From contig NZ_RBKT01000001.1 of the NCBI RefSeq assembly GCF_003633685.1, positions 6,448,001 to 6,512,000 of the forward strand: a DNA stretch of 64,000 bases. Direction: 5' to 3'. A program made the position numbers and the translations under genes. This document shows, piece by piece, positions 16,200 to 25,890 of the stretch (position 1 is the stretch's first letter; every line of letters begins with the position of its first letter). This DNA is from Micromonospora pisi (GTDB lineage: Bacteria; Actinomycetota; Actinomycetes; Mycobacteriales; Micromonosporaceae). The notes under the pieces were generated by a model that did no database searches, was not told where the DNA came from, and saw only the letters and a list, made by a program, of their open reading frames with translations.

Positions 16200-18092
16200 T
16201 TAGAGTCCGGCGGCGTGCGCGGCGGCGGTGCCACCGACCACGGGCAGGACGATGTTGCTGCTCTTCAGGGCGACCTCGATGTTGGCCCGGGTCTGGTCGG
16301 CCTGGCTGGAGTACTGCGAGTAGCTGCCGACGATGATGACGCCGATCCGGTGGCCCGGCTCGAAGACGTAGTCCTCGGGCAGCAGGGGGAAGGAGTAGTT
16401 GTACGCCTCGCCCGGCACCAGCGGCACCGCAATCCGGATCGACTGCCGGTTCTGGGCGTCCATGATGCCCTTGGTGACCAGTTCGAGGTCGGAGGTCGCC
16501 ACCCGCTTCTGGGTCTGCTTGTAGCAGCCGTCGTCGGTCGGGCTGGTCTCACCCCAGCAGTCAGAGGTCTCGAGGGTGATGATGCCCTCGCCGGAGGCCC
16601 GGTGGTTGACCCGCTCGGCGGTGCCGTAGTCGACCAGGATGGCACCGAGGTTGGTGTCGGTCTGGTCGGCCGTGGCCCGCAGCTGCACGACCGGCGTACC
16701 GGAGATGTGCAGCGGCGCGGTGAGCGGAGCGGAGAGGAACGCGAGCCGGTTCGGCTGCACGGTGTCCGGGTTGAGGATCATCGTGTTCTGGCTCTGGGTC
16801 GGGTTGTCCTGGAACGCGCCGTTGACCGGCTTCGCGGTCGGGACCAGACCAAGGCCACCGGCACCGGTCGTGCCGGGCTGGAGTAAGATCTCGGTCTCGG
16901 CCTTGCCCGGCACCGGCCAGTCGGCGTACGTCTCCCAGACGTCGGCGGAACGCTCCAGGTCGACCCGGGGCTCCTCCATGATGCCGTTCTGCACGCCCTG
17001 GAGCCAGAAGTCGAACCAGCGGTGCAGGGTGTTCACCCAGACGGCGCGGCGGGAGTCGAACGGGTCGACGTGTCCCTCCTGGGAGAGCCACAGCTTGCGC
17101 GGCACGTTGTTCTCGGCGAGCGCGTACCAGAACTTGCTGAAGTGGTCCGGCCGTACGTTGTCGTCGTTGAGGCCGTGGTACAGCAGCACGCTCGCGGTCA
17201 TGTTCGGGACCTTCTTGACGTAGCTGCGCTCGTTCCAGAAGGAGGTGTAGTCGCCGGTCTCGTCACCGTCGGCGGCGGCCATCGCGTCCCGGGTCGGCTT
17301 GCAGTAGTCCCGCCGCTCCGGGTTGGTCACCGTGTTCGCCAGCGACGCCACGTAGCTGTTGCCCCGGGTGATGACCCCGTTGCTGCGCACGTAGTCGTAG
17401 TACTCGGTCGGGCCGCTGATCGGCACGATGGTGGTCAGGCCCTTGACCCCGGTCACGGCGGTCGACATGGCCAGCGAGCCGTCGTACGACTTGCCGATCA
17501 TGCCGGTCTTGCCGTTGTGCCAGTCCGCCTTGACGACCTGACCGGCGGCGTTGCGGGCGGTGGCCCGGCCGTTGAGCCAGTTGATCGCCTGCTTGGCGCT
17601 GAGGTTGTCCTCGTTGGCGTTGGTGGTCGGGCAGCCGGTCGAGTTGTTGGTGCCGACCATGTCGAGCAGGATCACCGCGTAGCCGCGTGGCACGAAGTAG
17701 TTGTCGTAGAAGAGCGGCCACTTGTCGAGCAGGCCGTCGCCGTCCAGGTCAGCCTTGCACTCGGACTCGTTGCCACGGCAGACGGTCGAGTAATAGGGGC
17801 TGGCGTCCATGACGACCGGCACCTTGAGGCCATTCGCGGTGGCCTTGGGGCGCATCACGTCGAACGCGATGATGTCCCGGAGGCCGTCCTTGTCGCTGTC
17901 GAATGTGGAGTCGATGAAGAGGCGTTCCCGGATGGCGTCCGCGTAGCCGAAGACCGGCTGCGTCACACCGTCCTGTACGACGATCGCGGGAGTGTCGATG
18001 GCGAGTGCCTGTGGCGCCGCCCCGACGACGGCGAGCGCGGCCACGGGGAGCACGGCGATACCCGCGCGCCACAGCCTGCTGATGCGACCCAT
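16200..18092 (-). CDS. Secreted Xaa-Pro dipeptidyl-peptidase-like serine hydrolase (peptidase S15 family)
   Basis: This 630-aa exported protein has a Sec signal at residues 1-32, ending around AAPQALA. The alpha/beta-hydrolase core carries the nucleophile S202 in GKSYDG, Asp in HGLNDDNV (about 310-311) and H341 in QEGHVDP. A C-terminal jelly-roll domain typical of X-Pro dipeptidyl-peptidases and CocE esterases follows. It should cleave X-Pro dipeptides or esters outside the cell. The ATG at 18092 starts directly with the signal peptide. It is transcribed alone, divergent from the glycosyltransferase gene, and followed by stacked hairpins. Confidence 0.88.
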   Translation of the reverse strand: MGRISRLWRAGIAVLPVAALAVVGAAPQALAIDTPAIVVQDGVTQPVFGYADAIRERLFIDSTFDSDKDGLRDIIAFDVMRPKATANGLKVPVVMDASPYYSTVCRGNESECKADLDGDGLLDKWPLFYDNYFVPRGYAVILLDMVGTNNSTGCPTTNANEDNLSAKQAINWLNGRATARNAAGQVVKADWHNGKTGMIGKSYDGSLAMSTAVTGVKGLTTIVPISGPTEYYDYVRSNGVITRGNSYVASLANTVTNPERRDYCKPTRDAMAAADGDETGDYTSFWNERSYVKKVPNMTASVLLYHGLNDDNVRPDHFSKFWYALAENNVPRKLWLSQEGHVDPFDSRRAVWVNTLHRWFDFWLQGVQNGIMEEPRVDLERSADVWETYADWPVPGKAETEILLQPGTTGAGGLGLVPTAKPVNGAFQDNPTQSQNTMILNPDTVQPNRLAFLSAPLTAPLHISGTPVVQLRATADQTDTNLGAILVDYGTAERVNHRASGEGIITLETSDCWGETSPTDDGCYKQTQKRVATSDLELVTKGIMDAQNRQSIRIAVPLVPGEAYNYSFPLLPEDYVFEPGHRIGVIIVGSYSQYSSQADQTRANIEVALKSSNIVLPVVGGTAAAHAAGL

Positions 18093-18360
18093 GCAGTTCT
18101 CCTTTTAGGTCAGAAGCGTGCGTAGGTTAGGCGGCGGCCCGCGCGGTTGGCCATCTTCACCTGTAGGAATTTGTTCGTGCACCGTTCGACCGGGGGACAC
18201 CGTGGTTCGTCTCGGGGACACCCGGACGGCATTGCGACGGGTGATGAACGCCATAGGTGATCTTTTCCGACAGATGTTCAGCGGGCTGATCGGCTCGTTC
18301 GTGGCAGGGTGTTGATCTGCCCGGACAGAGGGCGCGCATCTAGTCACGCAGGGAGTCATC

Positions 18361-19671
18361 GTGGTCCATCCCGACCTGCAGGCCGAGGAATTAGACCACG
18401 ATGCTGGAAATACTGCCATTCCCGGCCAATATGGCCCCGGTGCTCCGGTCCGGCGGGTCCTTCCCGCGCAGCCCGCCGGACCGGCCGCCGACTGGCGACC
18501 GCTGCGGATCGCGATGATCGGTCAGAAGGGCATGCCGGCCACCTACGGTGGGATCGAGCGGCACGTGGAGGAGCTGGCCAGCCGCCTGGCCGACTTCGGC
18601 CACGAGGTGACCGTCTACTGTCGGCAGAGTTACGGCAGCATGCCACTGGACCAGTACCGGGGCGTACGCCTGCGCCAGGTCCGTACGGTCGCGAGCAAGC
18701 ACCTCGACGCCATCGTGCACGCCGCCACCTCAACCGCGGCGGCGATGACCGAGCGGCCGGACATCGTGCACTACCACGGACTCGGGCCGGGCCTGGTCGC
18801 CCCGCTGCCCCGCTGGCTGTCCCGTTCCCGGGTGGTGCTGACCGTGCACGGCCTGGACAACCAGCGGGACAAGTGGGGGGTCGGCGCGAGGGCCGTGCTC
18901 GGCAGCGCCCACTGGCTCAGCGGGTACGTCCCGCACCAGCGGGTCGCCGTGTCGCGGGGGCTCGCCGCCCACTACGAGACCCGGTTCGGTCGTCCGACGA
19001 GCTACATCCCGAACGGTGTGAACCCGGCCAAGCCGCTGCCGGCCCGACAGATCGAGGCCCGGTTCGGGCTGGCCCCCGGTGGCTACCTGTTGCTGGTCGG
19101 CCGGCTGGTCCCGGAGAAAGCCGCCGACCTGCTGATTCGTGCGTTCCGTCGGACCGACACCCGGATGCGCCTGGCGATCGTCGGCGGGTCGTCGTTCACC
19201 GACGACTTCGTGGCCCGGCTGCGCCGTGAGGCCGAGGGCGACGAGCGGATCGTCTTCACCGGCTTCGCCTACGGCGACCTGCTCGCCGAGTTGTACGCGA
19301 ACGCCGCCGGGTTCGTGCAGCCCTCCCGGTTGGAAGGGCTGCCGTTGACCCTGTTGGAGGCGGCCGCGTACGGGCTGCCGGTGGTGGCGAGCGACATCGC
19401 GCCGCACGTCGAGGTGCTGGAGTCCGACGCACCGGGACGGCGACTGTTCCGCGATGGCGACGAGGAGGACCTGGTACGGGCCCTGGGTGTGCTGCTCGCT
19501 GAGCCGGCGGTCGAGCGGGCCGGCGCTGAGACGCTGCGTGAGCGGGTGACCGGGATGTACAGCTGGGACATCGCCGCCCGGGAACTGGAACGGCTCTACC
19601 TCGACCTGGTCCCGGCCCCCGGCCGGCGGGCCAGGGCACGACTCGCCGCCCGGGCCGCCGTCAACGGTTGA
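18361..19671 (+). CDS. GT4-family glycosyltransferase with DUF1972-type N-domain
   Basis: This 436-aa GT-B retaining glycosyltransferase has an N-terminal domain with GQKGMPATYGGIERHVEELA (residues 54-73), the DUF1972/rhamnosyltransferase-like start. The C-terminal domain has LVGRLVPEKAADLLIRA and the donor-binding E-x7-E in PSRLEGLPLTLLEAAAYG. It transfers a sugar from a nucleotide donor in the cytoplasm, probably for a surface glycan. GTG 18361 follows GCAGGGAG. A low-complexity N-tail of about 45 residues precedes the catalytic fold. It may contribute to the polysaccharide genes that begin 3.5 kb downstream. Confidence 0.87.
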   Translation: MVHPDLQAEELDHDAGNTAIPGQYGPGAPVRRVLPAQPAGPAADWRPLRIAMIGQKGMPATYGGIERHVEELASRLADFGHEVTVYCRQSYGSMPLDQYRGVRLRQVRTVASKHLDAIVHAATSTAAAMTERPDIVHYHGLGPGLVAPLPRWLSRSRVVLTVHGLDNQRDKWGVGARAVLGSAHWLSGYVPHQRVAVSRGLAAHYETRFGRPTSYIPNGVNPAKPLPARQIEARFGLAPGGYLLLVGRLVPEKAADLLIRAFRRTDTRMRLAIVGGSSFTDDFVARLRREAEGDERIVFTGFAYGDLLAELYANAAGFVQPSRLEGLPLTLLEAAAYGLPVVASDIAPHVEVLESDAPGRRLFRDGDEEDLVRALGVLLAEPAVERAGAETLRERVTGMYSWDIAARELERLYLDLVPAPGRRARARLAARAAVNG

Positions 19672-19875
19672 CCGCACCTCGCCCGCGTCACCGTCACCGT
19701 CACCGTCACCGGTTGACCGTAGTTCGCGTGCGACCAGGAACGCCGCCGTCGGGCCAGGTTCTGTTTCGCGGATCATGAAGGTCGCTCCTCGGAGCCGTGC
19801 CCGCCGCGCGCCGGATCCGGGACGTTGTCGCGATTGACTACCGTGGCGCCGGGACGGTCAAGAGAGGTGTCGATC

Positions 19876-20817
19876 GTGGCGGAGCGGACAGGTGACGACG
19901 AACCCGCCGGGCCGGCGGAGCCGGAACCGAGGCGTGGCGGCGACGGTGGAGGTCGTACCCGATCGGTTGGCGCCATGCTCGGCGCCGCGCTCATCGCGCT
20001 CGCCTCGGTCGCGACCTGGTACATCGACGATCGGGCCGCGTCATTGGACGCGGAGCAGGAGGCGCGGGAGCGGGCCGCGTTCGCCGAGGTCTGCAACGAT
20101 CCCGTCCAGGCCGCCGCGCTCGTCATCAACATCCCGTCGCTCGCCAGCACCTGTCCGACGGGCCTGCGTCACCTGCTGTCGATATCGGCGGACGAGGTCG
20201 AGCCGGGACCGGAACTCCTGGACGCCTATCTGGACCGGCTCTTCACACTGCTGGAGGCGCGGATTCCGAGTGACGTCACGCCGTACCTTCAAGCGCTGCA
20301 CCGCGACGGCGTCTACAGCACCGCCCTCAACGAGCTGCACCGCAACGCCCGGCGGTGCGACGTGCTCCTGCCGACCGGCACTCCGCCACCGGCGGCACCC
20401 AGCCCGACCGGGAACTTCTGGGACGACTGGCAGCGGATCGAGGTCGCGCCGCAACCCCGGTCGATACGAGCGACCGAGGAGCCGGACGGGCACGTCGTCA
20501 TCATGGCCCGGGTGGTCGACACGACGCCGGCCTGCCTGACCCAGCCCACCCTCGAGTCGGCCCCGCCGCCCAGGTACGTCGGCACCACGGCGCTGACCCT
20601 GTCGTTCAGTACCGGCACCGGTCCGAGCGGCGAACGGGTGTGGCTGCTCGACCGCCTCGACGCCTGCCCGGTCCGACCGGACCCGCTGGCCGCGGAACCA
20701 GTGGTCAGCACGTACTCACTGACCCGGCGCCGGTCGATCCGGGACGACGTCACCGACTCCCTCTTCCGCTACGCCGGCAGCACCTGTGCCGCGGCAACCC
20801 CCTCAACCGGCGACTGA
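19876..20817 (+). CDS. Unknown single-pass membrane protein
   Basis: This protein of about 313 aa is not recognised. An acidic, Gly/Pro-rich cytoplasmic tail is followed by one membrane span (about residues 33-52, MLGAALIALASVATWYID) and an extracytoplasmic domain of about 260 residues. That domain has several cysteines (VCNDP, STCPTG, RRCDV, ACLTQP, ACPVRP, STCAAA) that could form disulfides. GTG 19876 is preferred because GAGAGG lies 8 bp upstream. It may be a surface or secretion-associated protein. It is convergent with the XRE regulator gene. Confidence 0.65.
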   Translation: MAERTGDDEPAGPAEPEPRRGGDGGGRTRSVGAMLGAALIALASVATWYIDDRAASLDAEQEARERAAFAEVCNDPVQAAALVINIPSLASTCPTGLRHLLSISADEVEPGPELLDAYLDRLFTLLEARIPSDVTPYLQALHRDGVYSTALNELHRNARRCDVLLPTGTPPPAAPSPTGNFWDDWQRIEVAPQPRSIRATEEPDGHVVIMARVVDTTPACLTQPTLESAPPPRYVGTTALTLSFSTGTGPSGERVWLLDRLDACPVRPDPLAAEPVVSTYSLTRRRSIRDDVTDSLFRYAGSTCAAATPSTGD

Positions 20818-20845
20818 GCGGGGTTCATGATTCGCAGGACAGAAT

Positions 20846-22156
20846 CTAGCCCCGGTTCGGATAGCGGCAGGCCGAGCTGGCCGCCGCGCCACGCTGCTCC
20901 GGCGCCAGCGTCACCGCAACGGATTCGCCCGGGTACGCCGGGTGCACCCGGCGTGCCTCGACCACGCCGGTCGGGCTGTCGCCACCGAGGCACGCGGCGG
21001 CCACCAGGATCACCGGCTCGTGAGCGGCGCCCGGGGCGTCGAATCGGACTCTCGCCCCGTCTGCCGGGTGCCGTACGTCGGCCAGCGCCAGCTGTCGCCA
21101 GGCCCCCGGTTGTCGTGCGGCCGGACCAGCGTCGGCCGGACCAGTGTCGGTCGAGGCGGCGTCGGTCGGACCAGCGTCGGTCGGACCAGCGTCGGTCGAG
21201 GCGGCGCCGGTCGAGGCGGTGAAGCCGACGATGTCCAGGTCCGTGCCGCTGGCGTGCAGGTTGATCACGCCATCTGCCGCGGTGACCGCGAACCTCACGG
21301 CGGTGGGCGCCGGCCGTCCGTTCGGGCAGTCGGACGCCGACTGGGTACGGGGTGGGTTGCCGTGGATGACGGCGGACGAGACCACCCCACCGTCGGCGGT
21401 CTTGAACCACCGGACGTCCGGGGTACCGCCGGTGTTGTCGTACACCTTCTCGCCGACGCAGAAGCCGGTGAATCCGACCGTGCAGTGTGGCGGGATCGTG
21501 GTGACCAGTGCGTCGTCCCGGGACGCCCCGCGGCGTACGTGCGCGCCGCCGCCGTAGGTGACACCGGTGAAGGCGGCGTCGGGCGGCACACCGGGGCAGT
21601 TCGGCGCGGCGGAGGCCGGCGGGTGCGGCTTGATTTCGTCCGGGGGCGGCGAGGTGGCGGCCAAAACCGTCATCACCGCCGCGACCAGCGCTGTCACCGC
21701 CCCGACCGCGCCGACCGTGGTCCTGCGCCACCGCCACCGGGCGGCGCCCCTGCGGATCGCACCGGCCCGCCCGGTCGCCGCCGCGTCGGCGGTCGGCGGT
21801 GGTTCGGCGATGTGCGGTGGGCCGGTCGCCGGTGCGTCGACGATTGCCGCCGCGCCGGCATCCTGACGGGTGGCCGCCTCACCCGTCGGGGCTGTCCGGG
21901 CGGCCGTGTCGGACCAGCGTCGCTGCCACGCGGCGGGGTCGCCGTGGCACGCGCCGACGTACGCGAGCACCACCTCCAGGGTCGGCAACCTTGTCCCGCC
22001 GGCCGCCTCGGAGAGCGTCGTGGCGCTGTACCCGGCCGATCTGGCGAGCACCCGGTACGTCGGGTTGCCCGCCTCGGCGCGCAGCTTGCGGAGTTCGTAC
22101 GCGAATTCCTGTAGTGGACCGGCGGTGGGATCGACCGGTCGCTCCTGACGGGCCAC
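20846..22156 (-). CDS. Membrane-anchored XRE-family regulator with extracytoplasmic SH3-like domain
   Basis: This 436-aa protein starts from GTG 22156. Residues 17-80 form a helix-turn-helix of the actinobacterial type (LRAEAGNPTYRVLARSAGYS, TRLPTLEVVLAYVGAC). A Pro/Ala linker leads to one membrane span at about 146-168. Outside, residues 195-270 resemble a bacterial SH3 domain (HVRRGASRDD, VRWFKTADGG), followed by a (TDAGP)n-like repeat at 316-346 and a Cys-containing C-terminus. This layout suggests a one-component sensor that binds DNA inside and wall or ligand outside. No target is evident. An in-frame ATG 96 bp upstream would add a basic tail. Confidence 0.75.
   Translation of the reverse strand: MARQERPVDPTAGPLQEFAYELRKLRAEAGNPTYRVLARSAGYSATTLSEAAGGTRLPTLEVVLAYVGACHGDPAAWQRRWSDTAARTAPTGEAATRQDAGAAAIVDAPATGPPHIAEPPPTADAAATGRAGAIRRGAARWRWRRTTVGAVGAVTALVAAVMTVLAATSPPPDEIKPHPPASAAPNCPGVPPDAAFTGVTYGGGAHVRRGASRDDALVTTIPPHCTVGFTGFCVGEKVYDNTGGTPDVRWFKTADGGVVSSAVIHGNPPRTQSASDCPNGRPAPTAVRFAVTAADGVINLHASGTDLDIVGFTASTGAASTDAGPTDAGPTDAASTDTGPADAGPAARQPGAWRQLALADVRHPADGARVRFDAPGAAHEPVILVAAACLGGDSPTGVVEARRVHPAYPGESVAVTLAPEQRGAAASSACRYPNRG
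21116..21220. repeat. 15-bp tandem repeat inside the XRE regulator gene
   Basis: Seven imperfect copies of GTCGGTCGGACCAGC lie head to tail, each encoding five residues (TDAGP/ASTDT-type) of the extracytoplasmic linker. Because the unit is a multiple of three, copy-number change would keep the frame and only alter linker length. Confidence 0.8.
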
Positions 22157-22438
22157 GTGGTTTCTCGCCCCCAAGGTGTTTCCTGGCAGCTCCTCGTCCC
22201 ATGGTCGCCGATGTCGGTAGCCGTGCCCCCACCGGTGTCGGATTCTTGCCATACGCGTGGACTTGACCGGAATTGATTGACCGGAGCCGTCGATCTTTCC
22301 GGTCAACCGGACCAGCGCCTAGCAATGAGTACGAGGGCAGGTCCGACAGTTCGCCGAAGCGACCCGTGGACCCGCGGCCGTTCATCCGACCGGCGCCGTC
22401 GGCCCTCGAACGCGGTCGGTGGAGTGAGTGGAGGAACC

Positions 22439-22933
22439 ATGATGAGGACACGGATGATCGCCATGGTCGGGGCACTGGCCGGCTCGATCGGACTGCTGGG
22501 GCTGACCGGGGCGCCCGCGCTGGCCACCGGGTCGGCCCGGGACTGTGTGGTCGATCTCGACCACGCGACGATGACCTGCGCCGCTACCGAGGCGCAGGCG
22601 CGACATCAGGGTGGTGTCACGCCCGCCGCGCTCACCATCGCCCGGGTCTACGACGGGACGAACTACTCCGGCGCCTCGCTCGCCTTCGTTCAGTCGAGGG
22701 CGTGCACCCCGGCGTACGACAGCGAGTGGCAGTGGGACAACCTCGGCGTGACCAGCGGTGGGAACTGGAGCAACCGGATCAGCTCGGTACGCACCTACAA
22801 CAAGTGTGACGTGAGGTTCTTCGACGGTGTCAACTTCGGCGGCGCCTCGTCGACCTGGATCGACGCCTCGGCGAACCTGGGCGCCGTCGGCAGCGGTTGG
22901 AGCAACCGGGCCAGCTCGGTCAAGTTCTCCTGA
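22439..22933 (+). CDS. Secreted peptidase inhibitor family I36 / beta-gamma-crystallin-like protein
   Basis: This 164-aa exported protein has a signal peptide at residues 1-30 ending APALA. The mature part carries two crystallin-like motifs (VYDGTNYSGASLAF and FFDGVNFGGASSTWID), each followed by WSNRISSV or WSNRASSV, the pattern of I36 (SMPI-like) inhibitors and calcium-binding crystallins. It may inhibit metalloproteases or protect the cell surface. The ATG at 22439 follows GAGG by 5 bp. A perfect palindromic repeat stands 78 bp beyond the stop. Confidence 0.82.
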   Translation: MMRTRMIAMVGALAGSIGLLGLTGAPALATGSARDCVVDLDHATMTCAATEAQARHQGGVTPAALTIARVYDGTNYSGASLAFVQSRACTPAYDSEWQWDNLGVTSGGNWSNRISSVRTYNKCDVRFFDGVNFGGASSTWIDASANLGAVGSGWSNRASSVKFS

Positions 22934-23011
22934 TCCCGGCGCTGCGCCGCCCGGCAGCGTGACCGCCGGCGGGAGGGTGGATGAGTGCCCGCTCGCCCGC
23001 CGCTCCCCGCT

Positions 23012-23062
23012 GAAGGAAGGGTCCCTTGTTAACGCTATGCGTTAACAAGGGACCCTTCCTTC
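23012..23062. repeat. Dispersed palindromic repeat, copy 3 (perfect 24-bp arms)
   Basis: GAAGGAAGGGTCCCTTGTTA and the next four bases ACGC are exactly repeated in inverse after a TAT loop. The outer GAAGGAAGGG..CCCTT matches the other copies, but the core is GGGTCCC rather than GGGCCCC and the inner part contains GTTAAC. It probably terminates the inhibitor gene and is the most stable hairpin in the window. Confidence 0.85.
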
Positions 23063-23189
23063 GCTCCCGGCCCGGGGTGGACGGTCCGGTGGCCCGGGGG
23101 GAGGATGGCCCGGTCGGCACAACGGCCCCTTCTGTCGCCCGGGCGAGCAGGGCTAGATTGAACCGATCTTCGTGCCGGGAGGACATCGG

Positions 23190-24758
23190 TTGGCCGCGCC
23201 CGGCAGCGGCCGGGGCAGCGTCGATTCGGCTTCAGTGGGACCAGTGGAACAACACACGCAGCAGTTGGTCGGCGCGGTACCGCCCCCGGGCGGCACTCCG
23301 GCCGGGGGCAGGGCCCCCACCGGGGGACTCGCCGCGCTCGGCGATTCAGCCGGCTCCCGCCTCCTCGCCGGTGGCGCGGCACTTGTCGTCACGGTCGTGG
23401 CGGTGGCCGCCGGGCTGTCGATGGCGGCCGGGGACCGTAAGGGTGTGGTGCTGCCGCTCGCCGCGGTCGCGGGCATCGCGGTGGCGGTCCTGGCACTGAC
23501 CCGGTTCGCCGGGTACGTGCTGCTGATGCTCGCGGTCCGCTCCTGCGTCGACCTGTTCAAGCTCACCGGACCCAGCGCCGGCCAGGCCGGGTCGGCCGAC
23601 ACCGCACGGGCGGCCGACCCGTCCACCCTGCTCGCGGTGCTGTTCCTGCTCGCGGCCGGGCTCTGGCTGGCCGCCCAGTTGCGCCGACACGGGCGGCTGC
23701 GCGGCTCGCCCCTGAGCTGGGCGATGCTGCTGGTCGGCGTGACCAGCCTGATCAGTGCGCTCGGTGCGGCCCGACCGTCGAACAGCCTGCTGGAGGCATT
23801 GCGGATCCTCACCGTGGTGGTGATGTTCGTGGTGCTGGAACAGCTCATCCCGGACACCGTCGGCATCCGTCGGGTGCTGATCGCCTGCTACGCCTCGCTG
23901 GTGCTGGCGCTCGGTTACACGGTGGTCCTGTCGCTGCTCGGAAACCCGCCGGCCGAGGTGAAGGGCGACTTCACCCGGATCAGCGGTACGTTCAGCCAGT
24001 CGACCACGTTCGGCCGCTACCTCATGTTCATGGTGATCTTCGGGTTCGCGGTCTACCGGTTCCTGGGGCGACGGCTGAGGGTGGTGCTCGGCGTCCTGCT
24101 CGCCCTCTCCCTGCTCTTCCTCCTGCTCACCAACACCCGCAGCGCCCTGCTCGGCGCCGCGATCGGCCTGGTCGTGGTCGCGGTGCTGCATCGCAGCAAA
24201 CGGATGCTGGTCACGCTCTGTCTGGTGGCGGTCGCGGGGGTGGCGCTGGTCCCCGCGGTCGGTGAGCGGTTCGCCCAACTCGCCAACTCCCGCGCCGTCG
24301 GCGGCGACCCGACCGGCAACACCCTCGCCTGGCGGCTCGGCTACTGGACCGAGATCGTCACCCTGGCCAATCGCAACCCGGTCACCGGCATCGGGCCGAA
24401 CATGACCCAGCGCGAGACCGACGAGGCGAAGAAGCCGCACAACGATTTCCTGCGGGCGTACGTGGAAACCGGGCTGCTCGGTCTCGGGGCGTACCTGGCG
24501 ATGCTGGTCGCCTTCCTCTACACCGCGCGGACCGCGCTGCGTCGGGCGCCCCCGGCCAGCTTCGAGCGGGGCGTCGCGGTCGGCTTCGCCGGCTGCGCCA
24601 CCGCGTTCGTGGCGATCAGCGCCGCTTCCAACGTTATATCCAACGTGGTCACGCTCTGGTACTTCGTCGCCTTCGCCGCGGCGGCCAGTGCGATCGCCCG
24701 CCGGCCGGCGCCGAACCCGGTCGGCGAACCGCCACGAAGCACCACTGTCCCGGTTTGA
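23190..24758 (+). CDS. O-antigen ligase/polymerase family (Wzy/WaaL-like) membrane protein
   Basis: This protein of about 522 aa has 10-12 hydrophobic segments. Its large extracytoplasmic loop contains TGNTLAWRLGYWTEI, the NPVTGIGPNM segment and KPHNDFLRAYVETGLLGL, the hallmark H/N-rich region of Wzy_C/O-antigen ligases. It should polymerise or ligate lipid-linked repeat units on the outer face of the membrane. TTG 23190 is preferred because GGGAGGA lies 7 bp upstream; GTG 23172 and a later GTG are alternatives. It heads a tight run with the chain-length, flippase and sulfotransferase genes. Confidence 0.85.
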   Translation: MAAPGSGRGSVDSASVGPVEQHTQQLVGAVPPPGGTPAGGRAPTGGLAALGDSAGSRLLAGGAALVVTVVAVAAGLSMAAGDRKGVVLPLAAVAGIAVAVLALTRFAGYVLLMLAVRSCVDLFKLTGPSAGQAGSADTARAADPSTLLAVLFLLAAGLWLAAQLRRHGRLRGSPLSWAMLLVGVTSLISALGAARPSNSLLEALRILTVVVMFVVLEQLIPDTVGIRRVLIACYASLVLALGYTVVLSLLGNPPAEVKGDFTRISGTFSQSTTFGRYLMFMVIFGFAVYRFLGRRLRVVLGVLLALSLLFLLLTNTRSALLGAAIGLVVVAVLHRSKRMLVTLCLVAVAGVALVPAVGERFAQLANSRAVGGDPTGNTLAWRLGYWTEIVTLANRNPVTGIGPNMTQRETDEAKKPHNDFLRAYVETGLLGLGAYLAMLVAFLYTARTALRRAPPASFERGVAVGFAGCATAFVAISAASNVISNVVTLWYFVAFAAAASAIARRPAPNPVGEPPRSTTVPV

Positions 24759-25868
24759 GTGAACGACAGCATTGGGGAAACAAGCGTGGAGATCGTCGAC
24801 TACCTGCGGGTCGCCCGGCGGCGGCTCTGGGTGCTCGTGGGGGTGCCGGTGCTCGCCACCGGTGCCGCGGCCGGCATCGTGCTGCTCGCACCGCAGCAGT
24901 ACAGCGGCACCGCGTACGTGGCGGCCCCGGCGTTGGTCGGCGGTACGGCCGGCACCCAGTACTCCGGTACCCAGGCGGCGAACCAGTTCGTCGCGGCCTT
25001 CGGCGCGGCCGTCACCTCGCCCCGGGTCGTGGCCGACGTGGCCGGTGACACCGGGGTGGCGCCGGAGCGGCTGCGCGACGGGCTCGCCGTCACCCAGGTC
25101 GGTGCGAGCAGCCAACTGGAGGTGACGTACACCGCGAGCAAGCGGGGGACCGTCGCACCGGTGCTGACCGCGACCACGACCCGGGCACTGGCCTTCCTCT
25201 TCTCCTCCCAGGTGGGCATCGCCACCGGGGAGGTCGAGGCGGCGAACGCCGACGTCACCTCGGCGACCAAGGCGATCGGCGAGTGGGAGAAGACGAACAA
25301 GGTCTCCCAACCGGACCGGATCTACCAGGCGACGCTGAGTGAGCTGACCAGCCTGCGGCAGCAGCAGCTCTCCATGCAGGCGGTCGGCAACGGCCGGGGT
25401 GCCGACGCGGCGGCGGCGGCGATCGACACCGCCCAGAAGAAGCTCGACGAGCTGGGACCGAAGCTCCCCGACTACCAGGCCCTGCTCGCCCGGCGGGACG
25501 CGGCGACCAGCGCTCTCGCCCAGGCGCGGGAGGGGTTGCAGGCGGCCCGGGCCCAGACCCAGGCGGCCGATCCGGCCCAGGTGACCAGCATCGGCGCGGT
25601 GCGCGCGGTGAGCCGGCTGGCGGAGCTGGTCCGGACCGCGCTGCCGGTGGCCGGTGCCGGGTTGCTGCTGGGAGTGCTGCTGGTGGGCGTACTCGAACTG
25701 TTCGCGCGTGGTCGTGCCGCCATCCGGCCGCCGGCCCAGCCGGTCACGGTACCGGCCGCGATCGCGGCGCCGGAGTTCGCGGCGCAGGCCGGTTCGTCGG
25801 CGGTCGCCGCACCGTCGGTCGAGGCGGTGGCGGGCCCGGCCGGGACCGTGCCCGCGGCCCGGCAGTGA
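24759..25868 (+). CDS. Chain-length determinant (Wzz/capsular biosynthesis-like) membrane protein
   Basis: This 369-aa polysaccharide co-polymerase has the Wzz topology: an N-terminal span after VEIVDYLRVARRRLWVLVG (about residues 23-45), a long extracytoplasmic helical domain with coiled-coil content, and a second span at about 293-315. An Ala/Pro-rich cytoplasmic tail of about 50 residues follows. There is no Walker A, so it is not a BY-kinase. It would set glycan chain length with the preceding polymerase. GTG 24759 follows the previous stop with no gap, so translational coupling is likely. GTG 24786 is a possible later start. Confidence 0.85.
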   Translation: MNDSIGETSVEIVDYLRVARRRLWVLVGVPVLATGAAAGIVLLAPQQYSGTAYVAAPALVGGTAGTQYSGTQAANQFVAAFGAAVTSPRVVADVAGDTGVAPERLRDGLAVTQVGASSQLEVTYTASKRGTVAPVLTATTTRALAFLFSSQVGIATGEVEAANADVTSATKAIGEWEKTNKVSQPDRIYQATLSELTSLRQQQLSMQAVGNGRGADAAAAAIDTAQKKLDELGPKLPDYQALLARRDAATSALAQAREGLQAARAQTQAADPAQVTSIGAVRAVSRLAELVRTALPVAGAGLLLGVLLVGVLELFARGRAAIRPPAQPVTVPAAIAAPEFAAQAGSSAVAAPSVEAVAGPAGTVPAARQ

Positions 25869-25890
25869 CCGCCCGGCACCGGGACGCCGG

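Noticed and set aside
19687-19710. Four GTCACC hexamers in tandem
   Set aside because: Too short and simple in GC-rich DNA to claim a function.
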